Of a DNA stretch of 64,000 nt, positions 48,498-57,635 are shown one piece after another; the first letter of the stretch is position 1, and every line of letters starts with the position of its first letter. The position numbers and the translations under genes are program-made. A model generated the notes under the pieces. The model had not been told where the DNA came from and made no database searches. It saw nothing but the letters and a program-made list of their open reading frames with translations. Location of the stretch: the NCBI RefSeq assembly GCF_003263515.1, contig NZ_JYDE01000042.1:1-64000 (forward strand), written 5' to 3'. This DNA comes from Rahnella inusitata (GTDB taxonomy: Bacteria > Pseudomonadota > Gammaproteobacteria > Enterobacterales > Enterobacteriaceae).

Positions 48498-48868
48498 AGA
48501 AATTCCTCATTTTGACTAAAAAAGATGGTGCAAAACCCAAACGGGTATTAAAAGCGGCCGCCAGAGGCGTAACCGTAAAAAGCAGGTTAAGAGTATTTTT
48601 CGCGACGCGAATTATCAATGAGTAATTAATCATTGTTCTCTGAAGTATGACAAAGTGCACATAAAGATGAAAAAGTGTAACAGAAACGACTCAGGAGGGA
48701 TTAAACAGCCAAAAAACACTAAATAACCAGAATTTCAGAGAGTTAAAATAAATAACCACATACTTTACACGTTTCAGCATTCATAAAGTGGTTAAATCAG
48801 GGAGCTAAAAAGTGACCATCAAAAACACATTAATTCGCGATGAAAATCAAACACACCATTTTCCAGAC
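48498..48868. other. Control region upstream of chiP
   Basis: About 370 bases between chiP and the glnS terminator, AT-rich, no gene seen. It holds the NagC-like box (48594-48616) and, directly next to it, the inverted repeat CAATGA (48616-48621) / TCATTG (48630-48635) around an AT-rich centre. Confidence 0.6.
48594..48616 (-). promoter_or_regulatory. NagC-like operator of chiPQ
   Basis: The core TTCGCGACGCGAA (48599-48611) is a perfect palindrome about one base, flanked by T-rich and A/T-rich sequence, the form of NagC/Mlc boxes. It is about 100 bases before chiP; chiPQ is a known NagC target in E. coli. Confidence 0.65.
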
Positions 48869-48895
48869 ATAAAAAAACGCAGCCGAAGCTGCGTT
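48869..48895 (-). terminator. Intrinsic terminator of glnS
   Basis: AACGCAGC / GCTGCGTT stem with TTCG tetraloop (minus strand) followed by TTTTT, 22 bases past the glnS stop. Confidence 0.92.
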
Positions 48896-48916
48896 GAGTC
48901 AGACGTGATATTTCAG

Positions 48917-50587
48917 TCAGGCGACGGGTTTGCTTTCCCAGGTGTCGCGAAGGCCGACGGTGCGGTTGAACACCAGATGCTCAGCACTTGAATAGCGGCT
49001 GTCGGCACAGAAGTAACCTTCACGTTCGAACTGCACACTGACTTCTGCCTGAGCAGCGGCCAGAGACGGCTCAACGAAGCCCTGAGCAATCACCAGAGAT
49101 TCCGGGTTGATGGTGGTCAGGAAATCTTCAGCCTGGCCAGGGTTCGCAACGCTGAACAGACGGTCATACAGGCGAAATTCTGCCGGTTTACCTTCAGAAG
49201 CAGAAACCCAGTGAATCACGCCTTTCACCTTACGGCCATCTGCGGGATCTTTGCTCAGCGTATCGATATCGTAAGAACAGAAGATGGTGGTGATATTCCC
49301 TTCCGCGTCTTTCTCGATGTGTTCCGCTTTGATCACATACGCATTGCGCAGGCGAACTTCTTTGCCCAGCACCAGACGTTTGTACTGTTTGTTCGCTTCT
49401 TCGCGGAAATCAGCCTGATCGATGTAAATCTCACGGGTGAACGGCACTTCGCGGGTACCCATTTCCGGCTTGCTCGGATGATTCGGCATTTTCACCATTT
49501 GCACGTCATCACCGGTGAAGTTCTCAATGACCACTTTAACCGGGTTAATAACGGCCATGGCGCGCGGTGCGTTTTCGTTCAGATCGTCACGAATACAGGA
49601 TTCCAGCGCCATCATTTCAACGTTGTTGTCCTGCTTGGTCACGCCGATACGACGGCAGAATTCGCGGATAGACGCAGCGGTATAACCACGGCGACGCAGA
49701 CCGGAAACAGTCGGCATACGCGGATCGTCCCAACCTTCTACAATCTTATCCGTCACCAGCAGGTTCAGCTTACGCTTGGACATGATGGAGTATTCAAGAT
49801 TCAGACGGGAGAACTCATACTGACGCGGATGGCATGGAATAGTGATGTTATCCAGTACCCAGTCGTACAGACGGCGGTTGTCCTGGAATTCCAGCGTACA
49901 CAGTGAATGTGTGATTCCTTCCAGCGCATCGGAAATGCAGTGAGTGAAATCGTACATCGGGTAGATGCACCATTTTGTGCCAGTCTGATGATGTTCGGCA
50001 AACTTAATACGGTAGATGACCGGATCGCGCATCACGAAGAATGGCGACGCCATATCGATTTTGGCACGCAGGCAAGCGGCACCTTCGGCGAATTCACCGT
50101 TACGCATTTTTTCGAACAGCGCGATATTTTCTTCCACACTGCGATCGCGATACGGGCTGTTTTTGCCCGGTGCGGTCAGCGAACCACGGTATTCGCGAAT
50201 TTGATCGGGAGACAGTTCGTCAACGTACGCCAGACCTTTGTTGATTAGCTCCAGCGCGTATGCGTGCAGTTGATCGAAATAGTCTGAGGAGTAGTGAATA
50301 TCACCGCTCCAGTCGAAGCCCAGCCACTGGACGTCGTGTTTGATCGACTCAACGAATTCGATGTCTTCTTTTGCCGGGTTAGTATCGTCAAAACGCAGAT
50401 TGCACTGACCCTGGTAGTCTTGCGCAATGCCGAAATTCAGGCAGATAGACTTCGCATGGCCGATATGCAAATAGCCATTAGGCTCAGGCGGGAAACGGGT
50501 GTGAACGGTATTGTGTTTCCCGGTCGCCAGATCTTCATCAATAATCTGACGGATAAAATTTGTTGGGCGGGCTTCAGCCTCACTCAT
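48917..50587 (-). CDS. glnS: Glutaminyl-tRNA synthetase
   Basis: 556 residues (554 in E. coli), class I synthetase. The HIGH motif is [16 protein letters not shown] and the KMSKS-type motif is [12 protein letters not shown]; the C-terminal half is the anticodon-binding beta-barrel pair. It charges tRNA-Gln; two tRNA-Gln genes lie 9 kb away in this window. Confidence 0.98.
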   Translation of the reverse strand: MSEAEARPTNFIRQIIDEDLATGKHNTVHTRFPPEPNGYLHIGHAKSICLNFGIAQDYQGQCNLRFDDTNPAKEDIEFVESIKHDVQWLGFDWSGDIHYSSDYFDQLHAYALELINKGLAYVDELSPDQIREYRGSLTAPGKNSPYRDRSVEENIALFEKMRNGEFAEGAACLRAKIDMASPFFVMRDPVIYRIKFAEHHQTGTKWCIYPMYDFTHCISDALEGITHSLCTLEFQDNRRLYDWVLDNITIPCHPRQYEFSRLNLEYSIMSKRKLNLLVTDKIVEGWDDPRMPTVSGLRRRGYTAASIREFCRRIGVTKQDNNVEMMALESCIRDDLNENAPRAMAVINPVKVVIENFTGDDVQMVKMPNHPSKPEMGTREVPFTREIYIDQADFREEANKQYKRLVLGKEVRLRNAYVIKAEHIEKDAEGNITTIFCSYDIDTLSKDPADGRKVKGVIHWVSASEGKPAEFRLYDRLFSVANPGQAEDFLTTINPESLVIAQGFVEPSLAAAQAEVSVQFEREGYFCADSRYSSAEHLVFNRTVGLRDTWESKPVA

Positions 50588-50717
50588 TGTGCAATTCCTC
50601 TACGCAACATTGACTCTACGGATAACCGCTTATGTTCCAACAAGCCACGTCGGGAAACAACCGTTAGTTGCATAAAATCGTGGTTATCCCTTTACGGGCT
50701 GTCCGAAAACAATAAAA

Positions 50718-50745
50718 AACGGGAAGAGATCGCTCTCTTCCCGTT
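50718..50745 (-). terminator. Intrinsic terminator of nagE
   Basis: 12-bp perfect stem AACGGGAAGAGA / TCTCTTCCCGTT, 4-base loop, then TTTTTTATTG on the minus strand; 55 bases after nagE. Confidence 0.93.
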
Positions 50746-50800
50746 CTGACTGTCTTTACTAAACAGTGTTTACTTAAACCTTATCACTCAGACAAAAAGA

Positions 50801-52753
50801 TTATTTGCCCTGGATATCGAACAGTTTAGTCTGTCCGGCCACCACGGAACCGCTCGCCAGAGAAACAACACCGGTGTAATCATCGATATTGCTGACCACA
50901 ACCGGGCTTATCATTGAGCGCGCGTTGGCGTTCAGATAATCCAGATCCAGTTCCAGAACAGGCTGACCGGCAGTCACTGTCGCACCCTCTTCGACCAGGC
51001 GGGTAAAGCCCTTACCATTAAGCGTGACGGTATCAATCCCCATGTGAACCACCACTTCAGCACCAGAAACGGTTTCCAGGCAGAAAGCATGATTGGTATT
51101 GAAGATTTTAACGATAGTACCCGCAGCAGGCGAGACTACGGTTTTACCGGTCGGGCGGATCGCAACGCCGTCACCGACAGCTTTGCTGGCGAAGGCTTCA
51201 TCAGGTACTTGATCCAGCGCCACAACATCACCCGTTACCGGAGACACCAGCGTTTCCACCACGGTTTTCAACGTGTTTGGCACAGCCTGTGGAGCAGCTT
51301 TAGTGGTCACTACCGGCGCAGCCGTTGCCACACCTGCGGCAACCGGGCCACGTGCAATCACTTTCTTCATAGCATCTGCCAGAGATTCGGCTTTTGCACC
51401 AACGATAACCTGAATGCTTTGTTTATTCAGACGAACGATACCGGATGCGCCAAGACGTTTACACGCTGCGTCATCCACGGTGCCGGCATCTTTCACGTTC
51501 AGACGCAGACGGGTAATACAGGCATCAATGCCTTTGAAGTTGTCAGACCCACCCAGTGCACCAATGTAGCTCAGCGCCAGCTGGTTCAGGCCTTCTTCTG
51601 TATTGCTGTTCGCTTCCGGCGCGCCCATGTTTTCAATGTCGTCTTCACGACCCGGCGTTTTCAGGTTGAACATGCGGATAATCACGCTGAACAGAACGAA
51701 GTAGATGATGAAGAACACAACGCCCATCACCAGTAACATCCAGACGTTTTTACTTGCCGCTGGCAGGTTGTACATCAACGCGTAGTCGATGGCACCCGCA
51801 GAGAAGGAGAAGCCTGCGTGAATACCCAGAGCCGTTGCGACGTACAGGCTGATCCCGGTCAGGATGGCGTGCACTAAATAGAGCAGCGGAGCGAGGAACA
51901 TGAACAGGAATTCTAATGGCTCGGTCACACCAGTCAGGAACGCGGTCACTGCTACGGAAACCAACATACCCCCGACCAATGGACGACGTTCTTTAGGCGC
52001 TGCGAAATACATGGCAAATGCCGCACCAGGCAGACCGAACATCATGATTGGGAAGAAGCCGGACATGAACATCCCCGCCGTGCCGTCACCCGCGTAGAAG
52101 CGGTTGATGTCACCGTGGAACACAGTACCGGCAGCATTGGTGAAATCACCAATCTGGAACCATGCGATGGTGTTCAGAACCTGATGCAGACCGGTTGGGA
52201 TCAACAGACGGTTTACGAAACCGAAGATGCCCGCACCGAATGCGCCAGCGCCCACGATCCACTCACCACCGGCGCGGATTGCATCCTGCACCGGAGGCCA
52301 GATGTAACCAAAGATAGCGGCAAGAACCAGACAGAAGAAGCCGGTTGCGATAGGAACGAAACGTTTCCCACCGAAGAAGCTCAGGAAGTCAGGCAGTTTA
52401 ATATCAGACCAGCGGTTGTAGACCATACCGCCGACCAGACCGGTGATGATACCCGCCAGAACACCCATATTAACGGCCGGGTTGATGGTGATCATCGCTT
52501 TGGTCAGGATGAAGTAACCGATACCGCCGGCTAAAGCAGCCGCACCTGCGTTGTCTTTAGACCAGCTCGACGCCACACCGATAGCGAAGATTAATGCGAG
52601 GTTATCGAAAATCCCGCCACCGGCTTGCGCGATGAAAGGCATGTTAAGAAGATCAGGCTGTCCGAAGCGCAGCAATAACGCAGCGACCGGTAGTACGGCT
52701 ATAGGCAGCTGTAGCGCTCTGCCTAAACGCTGAAAGAATCCAAGAATATTCAC
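50801..52753 (-). CDS. nagE: GlcNAc-specific PTS transporter, EIICBA
   Basis: 650 residues (648 in E. coli) from GTG 52753 with AGGGGGA upstream. IIC membrane domain 1-370; IIB domain about 390-470 with phospho-Cys in DACITRLRLNVKD; IIA domain about 500-650 with phospho-His in VVHMGIDTVTLNGKGF. It imports and phosphorylates N-acetylglucosamine. Divergent from nagBACD with the NagC and CRP sites between. Confidence 0.98.
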   Translation of the reverse strand: MNILGFFQRLGRALQLPIAVLPVAALLLRFGQPDLLNMPFIAQAGGGIFDNLALIFAIGVASSWSKDNAGAAALAGGIGYFILTKAMITINPAVNMGVLAGIITGLVGGMVYNRWSDIKLPDFLSFFGGKRFVPIATGFFCLVLAAIFGYIWPPVQDAIRAGGEWIVGAGAFGAGIFGFVNRLLIPTGLHQVLNTIAWFQIGDFTNAAGTVFHGDINRFYAGDGTAGMFMSGFFPIMMFGLPGAAFAMYFAAPKERRPLVGGMLVSVAVTAFLTGVTEPLEFLFMFLAPLLYLVHAILTGISLYVATALGIHAGFSFSAGAIDYALMYNLPAASKNVWMLLVMGVVFFIIYFVLFSVIIRMFNLKTPGREDDIENMGAPEANSNTEEGLNQLALSYIGALGGSDNFKGIDACITRLRLNVKDAGTVDDAACKRLGASGIVRLNKQSIQVIVGAKAESLADAMKKVIARGPVAAGVATAAPVVTTKAAPQAVPNTLKTVVETLVSPVTGDVVALDQVPDEAFASKAVGDGVAIRPTGKTVVSPAAGTIVKIFNTNHAFCLETVSGAEVVVHMGIDTVTLNGKGFTRLVEEGATVTAGQPVLELDLDYLNANARSMISPVVVSNIDDYTGVVSLASGSVVAGQTKLFDIQGK

Positions 52754-52865
52754 ATTTCCCCCTATCCGCCGTCAGGCGAATCACCTAAGTAGTTTAATTA
52801 GTATGGTTACTACCTTTACTCTTTACTGTTCCGATTTAACCGACTGCACTGCGAGTGTAAAAAGA

Positions 52866-52886
52866 TTATTTCGTATCGCAAATTAA
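52866..52886 (-). promoter_or_regulatory. NagC-like operator of nagE
   Basis: TTATTTCG (52866-52873) and GCAAATTAA (52878-52886) form an imperfect palindrome about ATC, the shape of E. coli NagC boxes, 113 bases before nagE. Confidence 0.65.
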
Positions 52887-52898
52887 AACCTCTCTTTT

Positions 52899-52914
52899 TG
52901 TGATAATTGTCACC
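52899..52914. promoter_or_regulatory. CRP site in the nag divergent promoter
   Basis: TGTGATAATTGTCACC matches TGTGA-N6-TCACA at nine of ten positions. It is embedded in a longer palindrome, CTCTTTTTG (52892-52900) / CAAAAAGAG (52914-52922). Confidence 0.8.
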
Positions 52915-53147
52915 AAAAAGAGGTGATAACATGCCATCAGACTGGTCAACACACAAAACTTATTTTATTATTAAAAAAATCTAGACGGTATTGTGCCAGC
53001 CATAAACTTTCACGGTGGTTTACGCTTAACAAGACCGCCTTTGAACCGAAGAACTTTGCTTGAGCTTTGTCTACGTATATCCGAAGTCATCCGTTGCGAC
53101 TAAGGGTATAAACAGTATATTCAATATTCTGAAACTAGAGGTACGTG

Positions 53148-53948
53148 ATGAGACTGATTCCTTTAAACACCACCACTGAAGTTGGCAAATGGGCTGCACG
53201 ACATATCGTTGAACGCATCAATGCCTTCAAACCGACTGCCGAACGTCCTTTCATTCTGGGCCTTCCTACCGGTGGCACCCCGCTTGAAGCTTACAAACAC
53301 CTTATCGCCATGCATAAAGCAGGCCAGGTTAGCTTCAAAAACGTCGTGACCTTTAACATGGATGAATATGTTGGCCTGCCACAGGAACACCCTGAGAGCT
53401 ATCATACCTTCATGTACAAAAACTTCTTTGATCACGTTGATATCCCAAGCGAAAATATCAACCTGCTGAATGGTAATGCGCCAGATATCGACGAAGAATG
53501 TCGCCAGTACGAAGCAAAAATTAAATCCTACGGCAAAATTAACCTGTTTATGGGTGGCGTGGGTAACGACGGTCACATTGCTTTCAATGAACCCGCTTCT
53601 TCGCTGGCTTCCCGTACGCGTATCAAAACGCTGACGCACGAAACCCGTATCGCGAACTCCCGTTTCTTCGACAACGATGTGTCTCAGGTGCCAAAATACG
53701 CCCTGACCGTTGGCGTGGGTACGCTGCTGGATGCAGAAGAAGTGATGATTCTGGTTACCGGTCACGCGAAAGCGCAGGCTCTGGAAGCGGCAGTTGAAGG
53801 CAACATTAACCACATGTGGACCATCAGCTGTCTGCAACTGCACGCTAAAGCCGTGATGGTGTGTGACGAACCGTCCACCATGGAACTGAAAGTCAAAACT
53901 GTGAAATATTTCCGCGAGTTAGAAGCGGAAAACATGAAGAATCTTTAA
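53148..53948 (+). CDS. nagB: Glucosamine-6-phosphate deaminase
   Basis: 266 residues, the E. coli length, from ATG 53148 (GTG 53145 is adjacent). Active-site segments: [24 protein letters not shown] (catalytic Asp) and [18 protein letters not shown] (His and Glu). It makes fructose-6-phosphate and ammonia; in E. coli it is activated by GlcNAc-6-phosphate. First gene of nagBACD. Confidence 0.98.
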   Translation: MRLIPLNTTTEVGKWAARHIVERINAFKPTAERPFILGLPTGGTPLEAYKHLIAMHKAGQVSFKNVVTFNMDEYVGLPQEHPESYHTFMYKNFFDHVDIPSENINLLNGNAPDIDEECRQYEAKIKSYGKINLFMGGVGNDGHIAFNEPASSLASRTRIKTLTHETRIANSRFFDNDVSQVPKYALTVGVGTLLDAEEVMILVTGHAKAQALEAAVEGNINHMWTISCLQLHAKAVMVCDEPSTMELKVKTVKYFRELEAENMKNL

Positions 53949-53967
53949 TTTAAAATTATGCCCAAAG

Positions 53968-54066
53968 CCAGTCACGCTACGTCAAGGCGGCACGAAGCAA
54001 ATCTCCGGGAGCTTACGCAAGTCAGTGACCGGAGTGAGGCAGCCAACGCAGCAGCAGCGTGACTGG
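53968..54066. repeat. Nested palindromic intergenic element in the nagB-nagA gap
   Basis: Outer arms CCAGTCACGCT (53968-53978) and AGCGTGACTGG (54056-54066) are exact 11-bp inverted copies; inner arms CTCCGG (54003-54008) and CCGGAG (54029-54034) enclose GAGCTTACGCAAGTCAGTGA. The 99-base unit makes the nagB-nagA gap 145 bases rather than about 60 in E. coli. It resembles, from memory, a small repeat common in Serratia and Yersinia genomes. It would fold in the operon mRNA. Confidence 0.65.
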
Positions 54067-54093
54067 AGAAGGGCGAACGTACTAGGGGGCATG

Positions 54094-55233
54094 ATGTACG
54101 CATTAATTAATGGTCGGATTTATACCGGTCACGACGTTCTGGATAACCACGCGGTGGTGATTGCCGATGGCAAAATCGAACGTGTTTGTCCGGTCAGCGA
54201 ACTGCCGGCAAATGTGGAAACCCGCAGTCTGGACGGTGCCATTCTTGCCCCCGGATTTATCGATCTGCAACTGAACGGTTGCGGTGGCGTGCAGTTTAAC
54301 GATTCTCTGGAAGCTATTTCCGTAGAAACGTTAGAAATCATGCAGAAAGCCAATGAAAAATCCGGCTGTACCAGTTTCCTGCCGACGCTGATCACCTGTA
54401 GCGATGACTACATGAAACACGGTATCAGCGTCATGCGCACCTATCTGGAAAAATATCCTAATCAGGCGCTGGGTCTGCACCTCGAAGGGCCGTACCTGAG
54501 CCCGGTGAAAAAAGGCACCCACAATCCGGCCTTTATCCGCCTGCCGGACAGCGCGATGATTGATTTCCTGTGTGCCAACGCTGAGGTGATTACCCAACTC
54601 ACCCTCGCGCCCGAGCAGGTCGATGCAAAATACATTCGCCAGCTGCGTGATGCAGGCATTGTGGTGTCAGCGGGTCATTCCAACTCAACCTATGAGCAGG
54701 CGCGCGCAGGTTTTGCCGCCGGGATCTCGTTTGCTACGCACCTTTATAATGCAATGCCTGCCATTACCGGCCGCCAGCCTGGCCTGATTGGTGCAATTTT
54801 CGATACACCAGAAGTCTATACCGGCGTTATCGCCGACGGGCTGCACGTGGATTGGGCAAATATCCGCAACGCGAAAAAACTGAAAGGCGACAAGCTGGTG
54901 CTGGTCACTGACGCCACAGCGCCTGCCGGGGCAAATATTGATGAGTTCATTTTTGCCGGTAAAACAATATACTACCGTGATGGACTCTGTGTGGACGAAA
55001 ACGGAACACTGAGCGGCTCAGCGCTGACCATGATCGAAGCGGTACAAAACAGTGTCGAACATGTCGGAATCGCTCTGGATGAAACGCTGCGTATGGCATC
55101 GCTTTATCCGGCACGCGCGATTGGTTTCGATGACCGCTTAGGCAGCATCGAAGCAGGTAAAGTCGCCAACCTCACCGCGTTCACTCATGATTTTAAAATC
55201 ACAAAAACTATCGTTAACGGTGACGAAGTTTAA
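54094..55233 (+). CDS. nagA: N-acetylglucosamine-6-phosphate deacetylase
   Basis: 379 residues (382 in E. coli) from ATG 54094 with AGGGGG upstream; ATG 54091 is possible, and the longer ORF from 54025 would translate the repeat element. Amidohydrolase fold: metal and substrate residues in [38 protein letters not shown] and the catalytic Asp in [10 protein letters not shown]. It removes acetate to give GlcN-6-phosphate. Confidence 0.97.
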   Translation: MYALINGRIYTGHDVLDNHAVVIADGKIERVCPVSELPANVETRSLDGAILAPGFIDLQLNGCGGVQFNDSLEAISVETLEIMQKANEKSGCTSFLPTLITCSDDYMKHGISVMRTYLEKYPNQALGLHLEGPYLSPVKKGTHNPAFIRLPDSAMIDFLCANAEVITQLTLAPEQVDAKYIRQLRDAGIVVSAGHSNSTYEQARAGFAAGISFATHLYNAMPAITGRQPGLIGAIFDTPEVYTGVIADGLHVDWANIRNAKKLKGDKLVLVTDATAPAGANIDEFIFAGKTIYYRDGLCVDENGTLSGSALTMIEAVQNSVEHVGIALDETLRMASLYPARAIGFDDRLGSIEAGKVANLTAFTHDFKITKTIVNGDEV

Positions 55234-55253
55234 TTGAGCGGATAAAAGTATTG

Positions 55254-56477
55254 ATGACAACTGGCGGACAGCAGGCACAAATCGGCAACGTTGATCTGGT
55301 TAAGCAGTTAAACGGCGCGGCGGTTTACCGCCTGATTGATCAACAGGGGCCCATTTCGCGCATTCAGATTGCCGACGTGAGCCAGCTCGCGCCCGCCAGT
55401 GTTACCAAAATTACCCGACAGTTACTTGAGCGCGGCCTGATTAAAGAGGTGGAGCAACAGGCGTCCACCGGGGGCCGTCGCGCAATTTCAATCATCACCG
55501 AAGCCCGCCCCTTTCATACCATTGCTGTGCGCCTGGGTCGCCATGATGCGACCATCACGCTCTATGATCTGAGCGCCAAATCACTGGCCGAACAACATTA
55601 CGCCCTGCCGGAACGCACTCAGGAAACGCTGGAGAACGCGCTGTTTGAGTCGATCGCGCAATTTATCGAGCTGAACCAACGCAAAATTCGCGAGCTGATT
55701 GCCATTTCCGTCATCCTTCCTGGCTTAGTTGATCCGAATAAAGGCATCGTTCGCTACATGCCGCACATCAGCGTGGGTGCGTGGAAATTAGTGGATGCAC
55801 TGGAAGCCCGGTTCAAAGTGACCAGTTTTGTCGGCCACGATATCCGCAGTCTGGCTCTCGCCGAGCACTACTTCGGTGCAACCCGCGACTGTCAGGACTC
55901 TATTTTGGTTCGTTTACATCGCGGAACCGGTGCCGGGATTATCGTTAACGGACAGATATTCCTCGGCAGTAACGGCAACGTCGGTGAGATCGGACACATT
56001 CAGATAGACCCGTTGGGCGAGCGCTGCCATTGCGGGAATTTCGGTTGTCTGGAAACCGTTGCCGCTAATGCCGCCATTGAAAACCGCGTGCGTCATCTGC
56101 TGACCCAGGGCTATGCCAGCAAGCTCAGCCTCAATGACTGTTCGATTACCGCCATTTGCAAAGCGGCGAACCGCCATGATGCGCTGGCCACGGAAGTCAT
56201 CGACCATGTCGGGCGTCAGTTAGGCAAAGCGGTATCTATAGCCATCAACCTGTTTAATCCGCAGAAAGTGGTGATCGCCGGTGAAATTACCGAGGCCGAT
56301 AAAGTGCTGCTGCCTGCCATCCAGAACTGTATTAATGCTCAGGTGCTAAAAGATTTTCGCCGTAATTTGCCGGTGGTGACCTCGGAACTGAACCATCAGT
56401 CGGCGATTGGCGCCTTTGCGCTGGTTAAACGCGCGATGCTCAATGGCGTTCTTTTACAGCGTCTGCTGGAAAATTAA
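55254..56477 (+). CDS. nagC: NagC, GlcNAc-responsive ROK repressor
   Basis: 407 residues (406 in E. coli). N-terminal winged helix 1-85 (GPISRIQIADVSQLAPASVTK), then ROK sugar-kinase-like domain with GHDIRSLALAEHYFGA, RGTGAGIIVNGQIF and the structural zinc site CHCGNFGCLE. GlcNAc-6-phosphate relieves repression of nag and chiPQ. It starts 20 bases after nagA. Confidence 0.98.
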   Translation: MTTGGQQAQIGNVDLVKQLNGAAVYRLIDQQGPISRIQIADVSQLAPASVTKITRQLLERGLIKEVEQQASTGGRRAISIITEARPFHTIAVRLGRHDATITLYDLSAKSLAEQHYALPERTQETLENALFESIAQFIELNQRKIRELIAISVILPGLVDPNKGIVRYMPHISVGAWKLVDALEARFKVTSFVGHDIRSLALAEHYFGATRDCQDSILVRLHRGTGAGIIVNGQIFLGSNGNVGEIGHIQIDPLGERCHCGNFGCLETVAANAAIENRVRHLLTQGYASKLSLNDCSITAICKAANRHDALATEVIDHVGRQLGKAVSIAINLFNPQKVVIAGEITEADKVLLPAIQNCINAQVLKDFRRNLPVVTSELNHQSAIGAFALVKRAMLNGVLLQRLLEN

Positions 56478-56534
56478 GACGTGCTATAGTCTTTGGCTGC
56501 CAGAAATGGAGCTGGAAAAGTGGGTTTATAAATC

Positions 56535-57287
56535 ATGACGATTAAGAATGTAATCTGTGACATTGATGGCGTGCTGTTGCACGACAACACCGCGGTACCC
56601 GGCGCAGACAAGTTTCTCGCCCGTATTCAGGAACAGGGAATGCCTTTGGTCATTCTCACCAACTACCCTTCCCAGACCGCGCAAGATTTGGCAAACCGCT
56701 TCAGCGCGGCGGGTTTGGATGTGCCGGAAAGCGCCTTCTTTACATCGGCAATGGCCACCGCTGATTTTCTCAAACGTCAGGAAGGCAAGAAAGCCTACGT
56801 CGTTGGCGAAGGTGCGCTGATCCACGAATTATATAAAGCCGGTTTCACCATTACCGACATCAATCCTGACTTTGTGATTGTTGGCGAGACCCGATCTTAT
56901 AACTGGGACATGATCCATAAAGCGGCGTTCTTCGTTGCCAACGGTGCACGCTTTATCGCGACGAATCCCGATAACCACGGCCACGGATTTACCCCGGCCT
57001 GTGGTGCGCTGTGTGCCCCTATCGAAAAAATCACTGGCCGCAAACCGTTTTATGTCGGTAAACCGAGCCCGTGGATCATCCGCTCAGCCCTCAATAAAAT
57101 GCAGGCGCATTCCGATGGCACGGTAATTGTCGGCGACAATTTGCGTACTGATATTTTGGCCGGTTTTCAGGCGGGTTTAGAAACAATCCTGGTGCTGTCC
57201 GGCGTTTCCACGCTGAACGATATCGAGGGGATGCCTTTCCGCCCGACGTGGATTTATCCGTCGGTTGCCGATATCGACATCATTTAA
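56535..57287 (+). CDS. umpH: NagD/UmpH, UMP phosphatase
   Basis: 250 residues, HAD superfamily type IIA, the E. coli length. Motif I VICDIDGVLLHDN, motif II LTNYPSQT, lysine in YVGKPSPWII and motif III VIVGDNLRTDILAG. E. coli UmpH (NagD) dephosphorylates UMP and other nucleotides and keeps its place in the nag operon for unclear reasons. Last gene before the terminator. Confidence 0.97.
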   Translation: MTIKNVICDIDGVLLHDNTAVPGADKFLARIQEQGMPLVILTNYPSQTAQDLANRFSAAGLDVPESAFFTSAMATADFLKRQEGKKAYVVGEGALIHELYKAGFTITDINPDFVIVGETRSYNWDMIHKAAFFVANGARFIATNPDNHGHGFTPACGALCAPIEKITGRKPFYVGKPSPWIIRSALNKMQAHSDGTVIVGDNLRTDILAGFQAGLETILVLSGVSTLNDIEGMPFRPTWIYPSVADIDII

Positions 57288-57307
57288 CGTCGTCTGTTAA
57301 GTCTTTG

Positions 57308-57345
57308 AAAACGAGCCAGGACGTCTGTTCTGGCTCGTTTTTTTT
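57308..57345 (+). terminator. Intrinsic terminator of nagBACD
   Basis: 12-bp stem AAAACGAGCCAG / CTGGCTCGTTTT with a 10-base loop, ending in eight T residues. Confidence 0.94.
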
Positions 57346-57635
57346 CGTCTTGTTGATTGTTTTATATCCACTTTCCTGATTTTTTGCCGCCCTCTCAATT
57401 TTTCGCGATATAAATGACGATTCATTAATAATATGACCATTAAACTGAGAATTCGCTAAAGATCTGCACCCCTCAACATACTATTTCTCAGAAGAGTGTT
57501 AAACCGCTTGCACAGCATGGGGGTTTTGACGCATTTTCATAGTCAGCAACGCAACATCGCCAGACTAAAACAGAAAGAACGGCAACGTTGACCCTCATAA
57601 AAATGACAGCCAGAGAAAGTTAGGGAGAAAGACTT
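57346..57635 (+). other. Upstream region of asnB
   Basis: 290 bases, AT-rich, no gene seen. A ribosome site (GGGAG) precedes asnB. I could not assign promoter boxes confidently. Confidence 0.5.

Larger units (their letters stand above)
52754..53147. other. nagE / nagB divergent control region
   Basis: 394 bases without a gene. It holds a NagC-like box nearest nagE and a strong CRP box next to it. In E. coli a second NagC box near nagB allows DNA looping; the AT-rich stretch around 52960-52982 is a possible but poor match here. Confidence 0.6.

Noticed and set aside
54025-54093. N-terminal extension of nagA (23 residues) through the palindromic element
   Set aside because: The extra residues translate the repeat, and a strong AGGGGG ribosome site precedes the conserved start [12 protein letters not shown].
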